A stretch of 64,000 nucleotides of DNA, taken from assembly GCA_036435485.1 (NCBI GenBank), contig CM071595.1, positions 124,001 to 188,000 of the forward strand, read 5' to 3'. Below the pieces are notes generated by a model, which did no database searches, was not told the origin of the DNA, and saw nothing but the letters and a program-made list of their open reading frames with translations. The translations under genes and the position numbers were made by a program. Position 1 is the stretch's first letter; the number at the start of each line of letters is the position of its first letter. The DNA comes from Saposhnikovia divaricata. Taxonomy: Eukaryota > Streptophyta > Magnoliopsida > Apiales > Apiaceae. Of this stretch, positions 33,901 through 51,635 are shown in pieces.

Positions 33901-36900
33901 AATGCACATTATCAAATTCTATGCATCCCCCATTTAACTTAAGAGGATTAACACCATTTTCATCTCTAATGTCAGCCCTCTCCTGCAAAAATTAGTGAGA
34001 AGAACTAATATTTAATTTGTACACCTTTTAATAAGGAGCACAAAAGATGGCCACATCTTTTCCTCCATTTTAACTAAGCAAGATAAAGGCAGAACGCCGA
34101 CAATTTTTATAACCATTACGTATTAAACTAGAAGCTCTAATATAGCTGATTTTTTTTAATGATTGTTCTGGATAAGAAATAACTGAAAACTTTTTATTTA
34201 CCTCTAGCAATTGAAACATGGATTTCATGTCGACTAGACTTTGTACAGTTTCACGATACACACTACCAAGGAAATTGAGAGGAAGAGATAGCTGGAATAG
34301 AAGCCCATTCACCATAACCTAAAGATGGCAAGTTAATTCTTATGTTCAAAATGAAAACCTAAAACTTGTAGGAGTATAAAAATCGCTAACCCTACCAAAT
34401 CTCCAACAGTCATCTCCCCACTGAGAATCCCATTTGAGCACAACACCATGGCTGCTGAAAGAGCTGTACTAAATATAACACTTTGTCCAAAATTTAATGA
34501 AGCAAGACTACGTTGGGTTTTCAAGGCAGCATCTTCGTATCCTAGAAGATGGCACAAATATGAGAAATCGAGAGTCAGAGAACTTGAAATATTTAAAAAC
34601 CACCCATCACCCTAAGAACTATATGTTCTAGGAAAATTTAAAAAGTGAAAACAAAGAGGAAAATATCCAGATAAACATAAAAGGAGACTACACAAATGGT
34701 TGGGTGCAGTTCACTAACATTGAAAAACGTCAAAAAAAAAAATAGAAGTAAAATATCATGTTTTCTGGATTAAATAACTTAGGTATTAGTAAGATGTGTG
34801 CTAAACCTCCTAAAGAAACCAAAATGTGGCATACTCACTACAAAATCTGAAGACCGCATACTGTGTACATGAAACAAGTTTAGTAGTCTTGCAAAACCAA
34901 GAAACCAAAAACAATGACCTAAGGAACAAAGTCATGGATTCATGTCAATATGCAAAAGACAGTTTTCCAGCCATAGTACATGCAAATAAATACATTCTAT
35001 AAAGCAGTTTTTTATTTAATTTGATTCACATTTAATAAGATTATAGATGAGGAGCCCAGCTACAAAAACTTACTCTGTAAAAATTCATCATATTTCTCTA
35101 CTTCAAATCTTTCATTGTTAAAATACTTGACAGTCTGAAAAAACAGAAACAACATTATCAAGAAAAACATTTGAGAAAAAACATCACATCACATTTATAT
35201 TAGAAGTAGAAAGAACTACTGAATGCATCGGAGCTCACCTCATAATTAATAAGGGAATCAATTGCCCTCGTACTAGCATCATTGTCAGCTTTGTTCATTA
35301 TCTTCCTGAATTTAGTCCTCCACTGTAGAGGAAAGAAACAATAAGTGTTAGGTTAAAAGGATAATCTTTTACCAGAAAGAAAAGTAAGATTCTGCGCACA
35401 CTGCATATAACTGGAGATGAGTGTGTGTTCAGGCAGGGTCAATTCAAAGAGAAGCAAAATATACAAAATGGTACAGTGTAAATAGAATCTTTTAATCTTT
35501 CCAGCATATCACTACAGACACTAGCCAAGAGCATAAAACCAAGAGCTTTTCTACAACCATGTCATGAAACTTGAAAAATTCAACTGGAAAATAAAAGTTG
35601 GGCCTTTGTAACAGAGAACTAGCCTGAGTTACAGTCAACGTGAATATGACATATGTTGCGACTGATAGGGAGGTGATCCATGCAAATGGTGCTCCAAATT
35701 TGTATGCCAGAATACCTGATACCATGGAGATCTGAAAGAACATGCATCAAATCAGTCATAATAGTAATTTGTGACGTAATTTATCTAAAAGATAAAATTA
35801 AAAGAAAATCACACTATAGTAGCCTAAATCTGTACCAATGACTGAGAATTTTGACAGAATGCATTTACTAGTATCAGAGACGTTTGTTTTAACTCTTTGA
35901 CGCCTATTTAGAGAAGGAAATGGAAACATTTTGGACATAAATTTATACCTCTAAGATGGTTGGTACAACATTGAATACCATGGACGAAAGAATAAAATTA
36001 ATAGCACGGCTACCACGATCTATGATTCGATTTAAAGCGCCTGTTTCTCGGCTGCATACAAAACAACCAATAAGAAACAGAAGTTTAGCTATAAGATCAA
36101 ACTTTTCAACAGAAAGTACACAATGTTAGATGGAAGTTTCGAGAATTTGGTCAAATGTAAATTGCACAAGATGCTAGTCTACTACACAATTAAGAATGGT
36201 TAAATCCTCTTAAACAAAAAAAGATTATTTGGTACTTATCAATTATCATTGTATCAATTTTTACTCTTTGATAAAAGCCTAAACACCCTTTCAATGGGAC
36301 GTCATGATAGTAGCAATACTGGTTGAATCATGATATAGTACCAAATTTGGTTATTATAATATAATTATATCATACTTTCATCATCATTATCTATAGATTC
36401 ATAATTATATTGAAATGCTATTACTCTTTAATTAAGTTGAAAACCCAAGGTTACTACATTTTAATGATAATGTCGTAACTGTCATCTAATATGTTTAAAA
36501 ATAAAACTATACTATTAATCTAATGATGAGAAAAAACGATTTTTTTGTAGTAAAATTGCAAATTCAATTCTACATCTGTTACTACAAATATTTCAAACTA
36601 GTCTATCATCTGCTTCGCATATTTACAATCTATTATTTAATTTTCTACGTGTATCAAAATGCGTAAAAATTCGAAATACATGTAAAAATCAGAATAAATC
36701 CTAAACAACAGATAAATCTGACAAAAATACAGAATCTACATATACAGTGCATTCAATTATGTTATCACATAGTTATAAAAAATGCATGTCATATTCACTA
36801 AAAAAACATATAAAAAATTATGATTTCTCTTTAAATTATTACTATATATTCAAAAATTACAATAATAATAATAATAATAATTTTCATTTGATAATAACTA

Positions 36901-39077
36901 TAACAATTCTAATTTCCGTAACAAGCAATTATACTGTTAAATTTTCCAGAAAAAATAAAGTTATTTTATACTATTTAAGTTTATAATATTCATAATCATG
37001 AATATTTCAAATACAATTATAGTTTTTCAAATGACTTTCAAACTTTAGAGGCTTTAAAATCGCCAAGAGGTAAAGCACCGTTCTCATGGGCCAGGAGAGT
37101 GGTACCAGATTGTCAAGCTTTATGTAACATAACCTAACATACGTAGTATATATAATATATATGAAAAATAATTGGTCGGTGTATGGCACGGGTTGTCTGC
37201 TTGTTATATAATGTATGCCTACACACACACTTCAAAATGTGATTAAGCAATAGTTAGGCATGAGAACTAGTATATTTGTACATAACAAATATGTGTTCTA
37301 GTAAATATTGACATAGAATGTATGCACGAGTTCTCCTTAATAACACATGAAACCAACAAAACTCAACATCTCATATTACTTAGTACTTACACAGACATGA
37401 AAAAAACACTGCTGGGCAGACCTTGATAATTTTCTTGAAGTTCATTAAATTAATGAAGCCGTTTCACATATTGTGTTGACTTAATTCTCTTTAACAACTT
37501 GTGTATAACTGCCTTTTAAACCAATGCTGTTTCAAGACAAAATGAGTAAAATGACATTGCACATAGAACTTTTAAACTTTCACGAGGTCAACATTAGAAG
37601 CAGTCTTCCCAACAGAAACTAATCAGACATAATAAATTGTCAGAAATTACCTTAGGTGGTAGCTGAGGTCAAGTTCATGCAAATGTGAAAATACCTGCAA
37701 ACGTAGAAGTTTGATATATAGGTGCGAAGCTTATATCTATTAGATGTAAATGAGCGAGCAATATGCCAAACGAATGCACATAGACATACAAAAAACAATC
37801 TAAGAAGCTAAAAAATATAGACAAAACAAATGAAATATGCATGCAATTATTATGTACAACAAGTTTGATGTAATATAGAAGTTGAACCACATCAGTACCT
37901 TTGTTTAAACATCAAACTTGACACAAGTGTAAGAAGTCTATGGTTCAATAAACAGTAAACAGTTCGAATATACTCTTCTCCCTTTTAAACAACCAATAAT
38001 AAGGATCACTGAACGCTGATTAAGAGTGATTTACTCAGAGGAAGAGGTCTATTCCAAGAAATTTGTATGCATAAGCAGTGGATTAACAAAACAGACCAGC
38101 ACAGACCTTTTTCGAAACAGACCGGATTGTCCGCAATGCCACCTTTGAAAACACTGCAGTCCTAAGCTCTGAAATCATTTAACGCAAGCAGACTTTAGCA
38201 TCACAATGAAAAGAAAAAGGTGCAAGTCTACCGGTTAGTGAAGACAAGCATAGAGCATTAGCAATTTACTTCATAGGGAAGTACCATTGAAAGCAGAAGC
38301 CCCCATGCGTGCTATTCCGTATCCCATCAAAACAGCAGCCGGAGTAGCAAAAACAGCAACAGAAGTAGAATTGGCAGTTGTGAAGGCAGCAAGGGAAGTG
38401 GCATTCCCTGATGCAGTTGTTAACCAATCAACAGCGAGCTTGAAAAGAAAGGGCACCTGAACATTCAATACCTAAAAAAGGGGGAGAGGGAGGGTGGAAT
38501 AAGATGGTGTACTAGTAATACAAAAGGGGCAAGGGGGGTATGCATAGTTTAGTGACCAACCAACCTTGGCTCCGACTAAAAAGGCCAAAGCAGCAAGAAC
38601 CCGGAAGCGAAACTCAAAATTATCTTGCATCCACAAGGACTTGGCAAGGGTGGTAAGGATCTGAGTGTTATTGATTTCCTCCTCAGGAGGTGTTTTACGT
38701 AAAGCACTGGTTTTGGCATTTGCATTTGAATTATGATGATTAGTTGCAGTGGAGAAAAGTGCAGAGGAGGAGGAGGCATTAGGAAGACAAAAAGGCTGTG
38801 GGAAGAGGAACACACATAAAGTCAAACAAGTGGAATGCATAATATTATTATATAGTAAAAATTGAAGAAGAATACAGGAGCATGTACTTACATGTGTTGG
38901 GGAATTGTTGAACAAAAGTTGTTGCCAAGGAGAAGAAGCAGAAGCAGAAGCAGCTGCTATAAGAAGAGAGTGAGAGTGGTTGTTGATAATACTAGTAATA
39001 ATATTCTTATTCTGGTTGTGGTGGATGATGAGTCTCCCCGCCTTAAAATACCTCCAACCAATCCTTGATGTTTGCAT
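21949..39077 (-). CDS. ABCB25: Mitochondrial half-ABC transporter, ABCB25/ATM3-like
   Basis: Twenty coding exons, 5' to 3': 39077-38892, 38795-38565, 38471-38285, 38168-38107, 37694-37651, 36051-35949, 35731-35624, 35322-35239, 35134-35074, 34541-34396, 34318-34202, 33982-33897, 30250-30162, 29999-29944, 25123-25043, 24910-24845, 24756-24664, 24269-24205, 22702-22567, 22095-21949. They total 2148 nt (715 aa; Arabidopsis ATM3 is about 728). A Ser/Asn/Arg-rich N-terminus looks like a mitochondrial presequence. The membrane domain follows. The nucleotide-binding domain has Walker A GTSGSGKST (497-505, split by intron 13), Q-loop VVPQDT (Q545), signature LSGGEKQ (601-607), Walker B AILLCDEATSALD (620-632) and H-loop H657. 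As a homodimer in the inner membrane this family exports a glutathione-linked sulfur compound for cytosolic Fe-S and Mo-cofactor assembly. All splice sites are GT-AG except intron 7 (GC-AG). Introns 12, 14 and 18 are swollen by transposons. Confidence 0.95.
22909..23841 (+). mobile_element. Old TRIM-type LTR retrotransposon in ABCB25 intron 18
   Basis: The left LTR 22909-23104 (196 bp) and right LTR 23588-23841 (254 bp) are related, and the left lacks about 58 bp present in the right. Both start TGTT and end ACA, and the target duplication ATAAG is preserved (22904-22908, 23842-23846). After the left LTR, TTAGTACCGAGCTAGG is a decayed tRNA-Met primer site. Before the right LTR, GAATTAAGGAG is the presumed polypurine tract. 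The 483-bp interior has no open frame and repeats GAGAAGTGCACC/GAGAAGTGCTCC motifs. Confidence 0.85.
25978..26252. mobile_element. Stowaway MITE (275 bp) in ABCB25 intron 14
   Basis: The terminal inverted repeats are CTCCCTCCGTCCCTTTTTAG-like (left copy begins TTCCCTCC), with TA target duplications at 25976-25977 and 26253-26254. This is the standard Tc1/mariner-derived Stowaway structure. It has no coding capacity. Confidence 0.92.
26633..26930. mobile_element. Tourist-like (PIF/Harbinger) MITE in ABCB25 intron 14
   Basis: The ends GACCATCTCCAAC and, complemented, AGGCATTTCCAAT are imperfect inverted repeats flanked by TAA (26630-26632 and 26931-26933). An internal short palindrome (ACACCAAAATAGTG / CACTATTTTGGTGT) lies next to the left end. 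Confidence 0.7.
26942..27181 (+). repeat. Left LTR of the nucleolin-carrying element
   Basis: TGTCAAATATTG...ATTTTGTCA, 240 bp, identical to 28679-28918. Confidence 0.95.
27289..27701 (+). pseudogene. Captured nucleolin-like (acidic/Lys-rich N-terminal) gene fragment
   Basis: The plus strand reads VPAKKQKQNKAALKQAIAK, stop, then KAESSSEDDSSSESEEEVK and KPAVKQPVKK. After a one-base slip near 27499 it reads DSSSDEETVVPAKVTKPA and KAASSSSEEDSSSEDDEP, then a stop, then GSVAAKKKDESSDTDQ. Alternating acidic Ser runs and Lys/Pro/Ala-rich stretches are characteristic of plant nucleolin and Nopp140/SRP40-like nucleolar proteins. A pyrimidine tract ending CAG precedes it at about 27287, and CAG|GTACTT follows at 27701. 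This suggests that an exon with its splice sites was picked up as genomic DNA. Two stops and a frameshift make it non-coding now. The parent gene cannot be fixed without a search. Confidence 0.8.
28252..28364. repeat. 56-bp tandem duplication in the same element
   Basis: Units start at 28252 and 28308 (CGACGAAGCAGCAGAAGTAG versus CGACAAAGCAGCAGAAGTAG) and end ACACAGTTCACTGC. The flanks 27780-28030 are A-rich. Confidence 0.8.
28679..28918 (+). repeat. Right LTR of the nucleolin-carrying element
   Basis: 240 bp, identical to the left LTR and followed by the CGAAG duplication. Confidence 0.95.
29456..29805. mobile_element. Probable Mutator-like MITE in ABCB25 intron 14
   Basis: Long imperfect inverted ends are rich in AAAAATAAC. 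The left arm is GGCCAAAAATAACCATTTCT, and the right arm complemented is ATGACAAAAATAACAATTTT. Inside, GGGTATCC/GGATACCC-type motifs repeat. I could not fix the target duplication. Confidence 0.5.
30800..31385. mobile_element. Probable hAT-like non-autonomous element in ABCB25 intron 12
   Basis: Two GC-rich arms with GGGGCGGGGAT / ATCCCCGCCCC motifs in opposite orientation (about 30825-30945 and 31258-31360) flank an AT-rich centre. The right end, complemented, begins TAAGGATGGCCATTGGGTCA, like many hAT termini. The left terminus and target duplication are not resolved. Confidence 0.45.
32386..33582 (+). mobile_element. LTR retrotransposon reduced to two LTRs and 101 bp, in ABCB25 intron 12
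   Basis: LTRs of 548 bp each (32386-32933, 33035-33582) differ at about seven positions by eye. The CAAAG target duplication is exact (32381-32385, 33583-33587). A TATAAATATAG box lies in each LTR (about 32727 and 33376). Only 32934-33034 remains of the interior. It has no primer binding site, so the 5' leader, gag and nearly all of pol are gone. Confidence 0.93.
32934..33034 (+). pseudogene. Remnant of the gypsy pol C-terminus
   Basis: The 101-bp interior reads LPAFEDSWEQFEVI then FPQFNLEDKVRVWVAGN. That is the tail found at the C-terminus of many plant Ty3/gypsy polyproteins (W-E-F then F-x-LEDKV). It identifies the parent as Ty3/gypsy and places the deletion endpoint within the last codons of pol. 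Confidence 0.75.
35622..35623 (-). other. GC splice donor of ABCB25 intron 7
   Basis: The exon ends ...ACTCAG and the intron begins GCTAGT, while the acceptor is CTACAG|TGG at 35323-35324. Joining here gives TVTQWRTKF, a continuous and conserved stretch of this family. No GT donor keeps that reading, so this is most simply a GC-AG intron. Confidence 0.8.
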
Positions 39078-39330
39078 CCCCTCAGCTTTTCGCCCTTCCT
39101 TATATTCTCTCTCTCTCTCTCTCTCAGTCTCTCTCTCTGGACTCTGGAGAAGAAGAAGGTGTCGTCGGGGAATAATAATAATAGAATAAATTAAATATCT
39201 TTTCTACTTAATTTCTCTCTAACGCTGCCACCACTGGGGGGAGTAATTGGGTCGCCCACAATTTAACATCAAATCAAACTTCCCCACACTATTGTAATTT
39301 GTTTCTTAAGAAGTAAAGTAAGTGAAAATT
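39078..39330 (-). promoter_or_regulatory. ABCB25 upstream region with CT-rich leader
   Basis: On the plus strand the stretch 39106-39140 is nearly pure CTCTCT, giving GA-rich leader sequence upstream of the ATG at 39077. Such tracts are common in plant 5' UTRs. I cannot assign a TATA box or start site. 39330-39610 is AT-rich without features. Confidence 0.4.
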
Positions 39331-39620
39331 TTATAGATTTTTTTTTAAAATTTTTATTTAAAAAATGAAATGAAAATGTTAATTAAAAAATATTTACTAA
39401 TACAAAAATATTTTTACTATTTGAACTATATCTTTTTGAATTTAAGAATTGAATTGTAACTTAACAATTATTTATATATTTTTTTTCTTACTCGGGAGCA
39501 TATTAATAAAATTTATTTTCTTCTATAATTTTTCAAATTCGGGAATAAGTTAGTGAAATATTTTACTTTTTCTTTCAATTAATTTCTCTTGCATTTGTTT
39601 ACTTTTATCCCTTAAAAAAT

Positions 39621-40062
39621 GGGTGTTGGTCCTTTTTATCACAATTTTAAGTAAAATGGTCCAAAATATCACAATCAGGAAAATGGTCTTTTATATTCCA
39701 GAAACACGCATGTTCAAATCACGTTTTCTAAAAACGCATTTTGCTTCTGCATTTCTCATTAAATTCTTTTCAGTTAATAAATTTTGAAAATTGAAAATGC
39801 ATTGTTAGATTGTGTTAATGGAAAAAACATAAACTAAACGCATTGACTTTTTTCCTTTTTGCAAATAGAAGCCCAGTCCCAACTAGAAGAGATAGCCCAG
39901 CCCAAAATATGAAAATTGTGAAAAAATTATAAACGCATCTATATGTTGCGTTTGTTTATGATATTAAAGGCCATTTTTTTTTTTTTGAATAGAAGGCCAT
40001 TTTTTTTAATGGTGATATTTTGAACATTTTACTTTTAAATTATAATTTAAAGGGCCATTTCT
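39621..40062. mobile_element. Mutator-like MITE (442 bp)
   Basis: It is flanked by an exact 10-bp duplication CTTAAAAAAT (39611-39620 and 40063-40072). The ends are long imperfect inverted repeats built on ATGGTCCAAAATATCACAAT-type sequence. A 9-10 bp duplication is typical of Mutator-like elements. No coding content is seen. Confidence 0.75.
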
Positions 40063-40790
40063 CTTAAAAAATCGGGAGTAAGGCATGAGTAAAAGTAAAA
40101 TCCCTCGCATCTTAATTCAAACGTTGTCAAAGCAATTCCAACCCTCCCATCCTCGTCGAAGCTAAAAGAACATGAATCTCAAAAAAAAAAAAGAAAAAAA
40201 AAATCGTGTGAAAAAATTCATCGTTACAAACATGTGTGAAAAAAAATATGTTATATTTAATTTGTAAAATTATGATGAGATTCTATTCTAGATTCTATAC
40301 TTTTAAGCTTGTTTTTCGTTAATTTTTGTGATCCTAGTTTAAACAATTCAATTTTTTTTATAAAAAATGAAGTGTTTGATATTATTTTTCTGTGTTTTAT
40401 ATACAAAGTTGTTGTTTTTATTAAGTGCAACTATCTAGTATCTAACCATATAGTACGTGCTTTCTTTAACTGTTACTCCTCACTTACCAAGGATGTTGGC
40501 CCCTAATATCACAATTTAAAAGGAAATGGTTCCAAATATCACAGCTCAAAAACTTGGCCCCAAATATCATTTCATAACAGAGTTTTATCTAGCGTTTTCT
40601 TTTTCTTTTTTTTTAAAACGCTACTTCGTGTAGCGTTATATCTTTTTTTTTTCTCCAGAACGCTAATGCGTTCAGCGTTTTGTGCAGAGAAGTTTTTTTT
40701 TTCTTTACTAACGCTACATAGTCATGTGTTTTGGACATGAAAAGCTACATAGTCTTGTGTTTTGGACAGGAAACACTACATAGTCTTGCG

Positions 40791-40980
40791 TTTTGTGTTT
40801 TTTTCTTTAATTAAAATTGTTTTTTATAAATTTTAAAATTTTAATTAAAAAATTGAATATGGCGTCCTGATTTTTAAACGCGTTGCATTTTGTGTTTTTT
40901 TCTTTAATTAAAATTGTTTTTTTTTAAATTTTAAAATTTTAATTAAAAAATTGAATATGGCGTCCTGATTTTTAAACGCT
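40791..40980. repeat. 97-bp tandem duplication
   Basis: Two units starting near 40791 and 40888 share TTTTGTGTTTTTTTCTTTAA and end ATGGCGTCCTGATTTTTAAA. The second unit runs into a perfect palindrome at 40964-40999. Confidence 0.8.
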
Positions 40981-40999
40981 AACGCGTTTAAAAATCAGG
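40964..40999. repeat. Perfect palindrome, 16-bp arms, 4-base loop
   Basis: CCTGATTTTTAAACGC, loop TAAC, then the exact complement. It lies at the junction between the 97-bp and 150-bp duplications. Confidence 0.9.
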
Positions 41000-41030
41000 A
41001 TTAGTTAGGGTTTAAGGTCTAGGGTTTAGG

Positions 41031-41325
41031 GTTGTAAACAACCCCAAACCCTAAGTTCGTATACGTTTATTCGTCGTTCCGAATATTTCTAAAACCCAAA
41101 ATAGAAACGTTGAACTCCAAAAATTAATTGTTAAACCCCTAAATTTAATTAAAATTATAATTTTTTAATTTAAAATTTTGGTTGTAAACAACCCTAAACC
41201 CCAAACCCTAAGTTCGTATACGGTTTATTCGTCGTTCCAAATATTTCTAAAACCCAAAATGGAAACATTGAACCCCAAAAGTTAATTGTTAAATCTCTAA
41301 ATTTAATTAAATTGTAATTTTAAAT
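41031..41325. repeat. 150-bp tandem duplication
   Basis: Units at 41031 and 41181 begin GTTGTAAACAACCC and run through AAACCCTAAGTTCGTATACG, with scattered substitutions. The AAACCCTAA motif inside is not a telomeric array. Confidence 0.8.
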
Positions 41326-41363
41326 TAAAAAAATACAATTTTTTTAATATTGTTTGCAAATAT

Positions 41364-41628
41364 TGGTGTAGTGGTTGAGCCAATGGCCTCCTTTGAAGGA
41401 GGTCAGGGGTTCGACTCCTGCGTGTGCGTGAGTTTCTTAGTTTGTATTAGGTTTCCTTTCTGTATTTGTATTTCTGTATTTGTAATGGCCGGGGGTCCTT
41501 CGGAAACAGCCTCCCTATTATATAGGGGCATGGTCTGCGTACAGCTACCCTGGGCATGGTCTGCGTACAGCTACCCTCCTCAGACACCACTTTGAGTGGT
41601 ATTATAACTGAGTAAGCTAAGTTTTTTA
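41364..41628 (+). mobile_element. tRNA-derived SINE (Au-like), complete
   Basis: The head has A-box-like TGGTGTAGTGGTTGAG and B-box-like GGGGTTCGACTCC. The body includes CATGGTCTGCGTACAGCTAC and the tail CACTTTGAGTGGTATTATAA, as in Au-family SINEs. A 12-bp target duplication GTTTGCAAATAT flanks it (41352-41363, 41629-41640). The 25-bp block GGCATGGTCTGCGTACAGCT(ACCCT) is duplicated in tandem inside. Confidence 0.88.
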
Positions 41629-42281
41629 GTTTGCAAATATAAATTTAGGAGGAAAAAAAATCAAACTACCGTTAACACACTTTCTAAACTAGCGTTAACA
41701 CTGAACACACTTTATAAACTAGCGGCTTTCCCCCCAAAACACAACATAATCTAGCGTTACTAAAAAAAAAAAAAAAAAAATCCTCCCCCTACAAAACGCT
41801 AAACGCAGTAGCATTTTTTTTAAAAAAATATGCTTCCAAATTGTGATATTGGGGGTCTTTTCTCTGTTACCATCCCGTATCCCCAATTTCAGCCTCTTAA
41901 AAGATTACGTGCCGCCTAGTTATCCTCACTTGGAACATACTTCTTCCGGCCATCAGAAATAAAATGCTATGTTTTAGACCTTATATCCGTCCATGAACCA
42001 AAACAACTACCAATGAAGGAAATTCATTCACCAAAATTCACTCCTAAAAAAGAAAATTTGACATGACAAAGAGGACTTGCATTTCGGTTGACAAAAAAAT
42101 AAAAGAAAAACAAGCACAAGTAACACTGACATAATTGTAAGCCCAATGACCATGTACACATAAATATAGAATCCATCCTAAACATATCGAGGGAGACTAA
42201 CAATAAACTAATATCTCGATATATAGAAATGGGTTGCTTCCATAATATGCGTATTATCATAACTTTAGCAAGAAAGAAGAA

Positions 42282-49889
<7,608 letters not shown>

Positions 49890-50416
49890 CGATCTGCCCT
49901 TTCTTTACCCTCACTCCCCCTCCATCTCTTTCACCCAATTCCTCACACTACCAAAATAAGTTATATTCACTTTTGTATTTTTTTTTCTTTCAAAAAACAC
50001 ATGTATTAAAACTAATTTACAAAAATCTTCTCTCTTTATATCAAGTTGTAAAATCATTTTTTTATATTATTATTTATGCGGCACTAAATTTCTAATTTTT
50101 TTACTTGAATTCTGTAAATAAGTACTCCCATATAATATACTAGTTGACTAAGTGCGACGGTCTTTTAAAATTTTTTTAAAAAAATTTAAAATATAAATAA
50201 AAGAAATAAATCGAAAAAAAGTATCTATAAATAAATTAATGAACACAATGTTTTACAAATTTTAATGTATATAAACAATTAAATAAACTACATACTTATT
50301 TTTTATGTTGATTTTGTATCATGTTTTCTTAGTTCGACATCCGTTATAATAATAAATACATTTTCTCTGCAAATACATTTTTTATGCCATGCATAAGGAA
50401 TATAGTTATCTTGAAA
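49890..50416 (-). promoter_or_regulatory. SCC4 upstream region
   Basis: This is AT-rich DNA between the SCC4 start codon and the LTR to the right. It includes a pyrimidine-rich stretch (49890-49950) that is probably leader. I see no assignable core promoter element. Only about 0.5 kb separates the gene from the retrotransposon. Confidence 0.4.
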
Positions 50417-50957
50417 GTTGTATGTTTTACTACTACTTGGAAAGACAAACCGATTGTTGTGGAATGAAAACGAGGGTTTGTATGTATTTAATGCTACGGT
50501 TTGTGAGCTTCGTGCTTTAATGGCTGTGTCTGCGTTCGAGACTGATCGGTCCTCACAGAGTGCCTACGTATCTCAAGGTCGAGAATCAAGCCAAAAACGT
50601 AGTTATGAGAATGACTGAATGAGGGGTCAGGCCCTTTATATAGGCTGAGAAGCCCTAGAATTACCGTAGGATTTGGAGACTTGGTGGGCAAGCCACAGCC
50701 TTGAGGAAGGTTCTAAACTCCCTCCTTGTAGGAGTCTGTTTCCATATCGAATTGGATGCCTTGGAGGCTACTCCTAATGATATTGTTTCCTTGTTTGACT
50801 ATTATTGCTGAGCTGTTTATCATCCTTAATATTAATTACGAAATTAATATTTAATCAGGGTTTTGGGCCTCGTAAATGGGCTTCATATCTGGACCAAGCT
50901 GGGTCTAATTAATGCAACATTAATTGTGTCTTTAGGGCTTATTTTCAGCCCATATCA
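50417..50957 (-). repeat. Putative 3' LTR of the Tat element
   Basis: On the minus strand a polypurine tract AGAAGTTGGGGGCAAA ends at about 50958, followed by TGATATGGGC as LTR start. A TATATAAAG box lies at about 50635-50643. The left (3') end near TGTATGTTTT at 50417 is a guess, since no partner LTR is in view. Confidence 0.5.
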
Positions 50958-51109
50958 TTTGCCCCCAACTTCTAGGAAAACTGATCAGGTTTTCCTTGAA
51001 GTTTTAACTGCCTTTTTCAAGACTTGGGTCATGGTTTATCGTTGTACACTAGTGTTTCGGGAGTATCGTCTTTTGATGTAAAGCGTGGAGCGACCGACAC
51101 ATTTACGAC

Positions 51110-51235
51110 GATATTTTAAACGATGCTTAATGGCACTAAACGACAATGAACGGTGCTAACTAGTCTTAAACGACGTTTAAACAATGCTAAACGGCGTTAA
51201 ATGGCATAAAACGGCGCTAAACGGTGCTATACGGG
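51110..51235. repeat. Degenerate TAAACGGCGC repeats
   Basis: Variants such as TTAAACGACGTTTAAACAAT, CTAAACGGCGTTAAATGGC and CTAAACGGTGCTATACGG recur about every 14 bp in the 3' non-coding region of the Tat element. Confidence 0.65.
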
Positions 51236-51464
51236 GGTCCGGGGGCAGCGCCCCAGGGCGGGGTTCAAGGGGTGGCAACCCCTTGGCGGGGTCCAAGGGG
51301 CAGAGCCCTTGGCTTGGGTCGTTTCGGCTTGAAAATCAGCGCTAAACGACCTCGGGTTCAACTTCTGGTTCAACTTATTTTTCATTTTCGAAACGAAGTC
51401 GGGACCGAATTTCGACATCGTAACGATGTGGGGACCCTCAACATCGTAACGAAGGCCGGTCGCC

Positions 51465-51635
51465 GAATCCTCCCGGGTGCCCAGGTCGGCTAGCCTCCGG
51501 TCGGCCGAACCCCGGTCGGCCGAAGCCTTCCGGGTGCCCCGGCCGGCTGGCCTCCTGTCGGCTGTGCCCCGGTCGGCTGAAGCCTTCCGGGTGCCCCGGT
51601 CGGCTGGCCTCCGGTCTGCCGGTGCCTTTCGGGAT
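51465..51635. repeat. 57-bp GC-rich minisatellite, three copies
   Basis: Units start at 51465, 51522 and 51579 (GAAGCCTTCCGGGTGCCCC in the better copies) and contain CCGGTCGGCTGGCCTCCGG. Because 57 is divisible by three, long open frames appear on both strands, and I do not regard these as genes. Confidence 0.9.

Larger units (their letters stand above)
40495..41870. mobile_element. Larger relative of the Mutator-like MITE, with internal duplications
   Basis: The left end GGCCCCTAATATCACAATTT and the right end, complemented, GACCCCCAATATCACAATTT are inverted repeats of the same family as 39621-40062. AACGCTA/TAGCGTT motifs recur on both sides (40580-40740 and 41690-41810). The SINE at 41364 is nested inside. 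The target duplication is not resolved, so the ends are approximate. Confidence 0.6.

Noticed and set aside
35616..35640. GT donor inside exon 7 (ACT|GTAACTCAG) for ABCB25 intron 7
   Set aside because: It would delete the conserved VTQ before WRTKF. The GC donor keeps the family sequence exactly.
41031..41240. Interstitial telomere (AAACCCTAA motifs), also at position 1
   Set aside because: Single or paired motifs only, with no tandem array. They belong to a 150-bp duplication or a CACTA leader.
51465..51635. CRISPR-like array
   Set aside because: The units are contiguous with no unique spacers, and the genome is eukaryotic.
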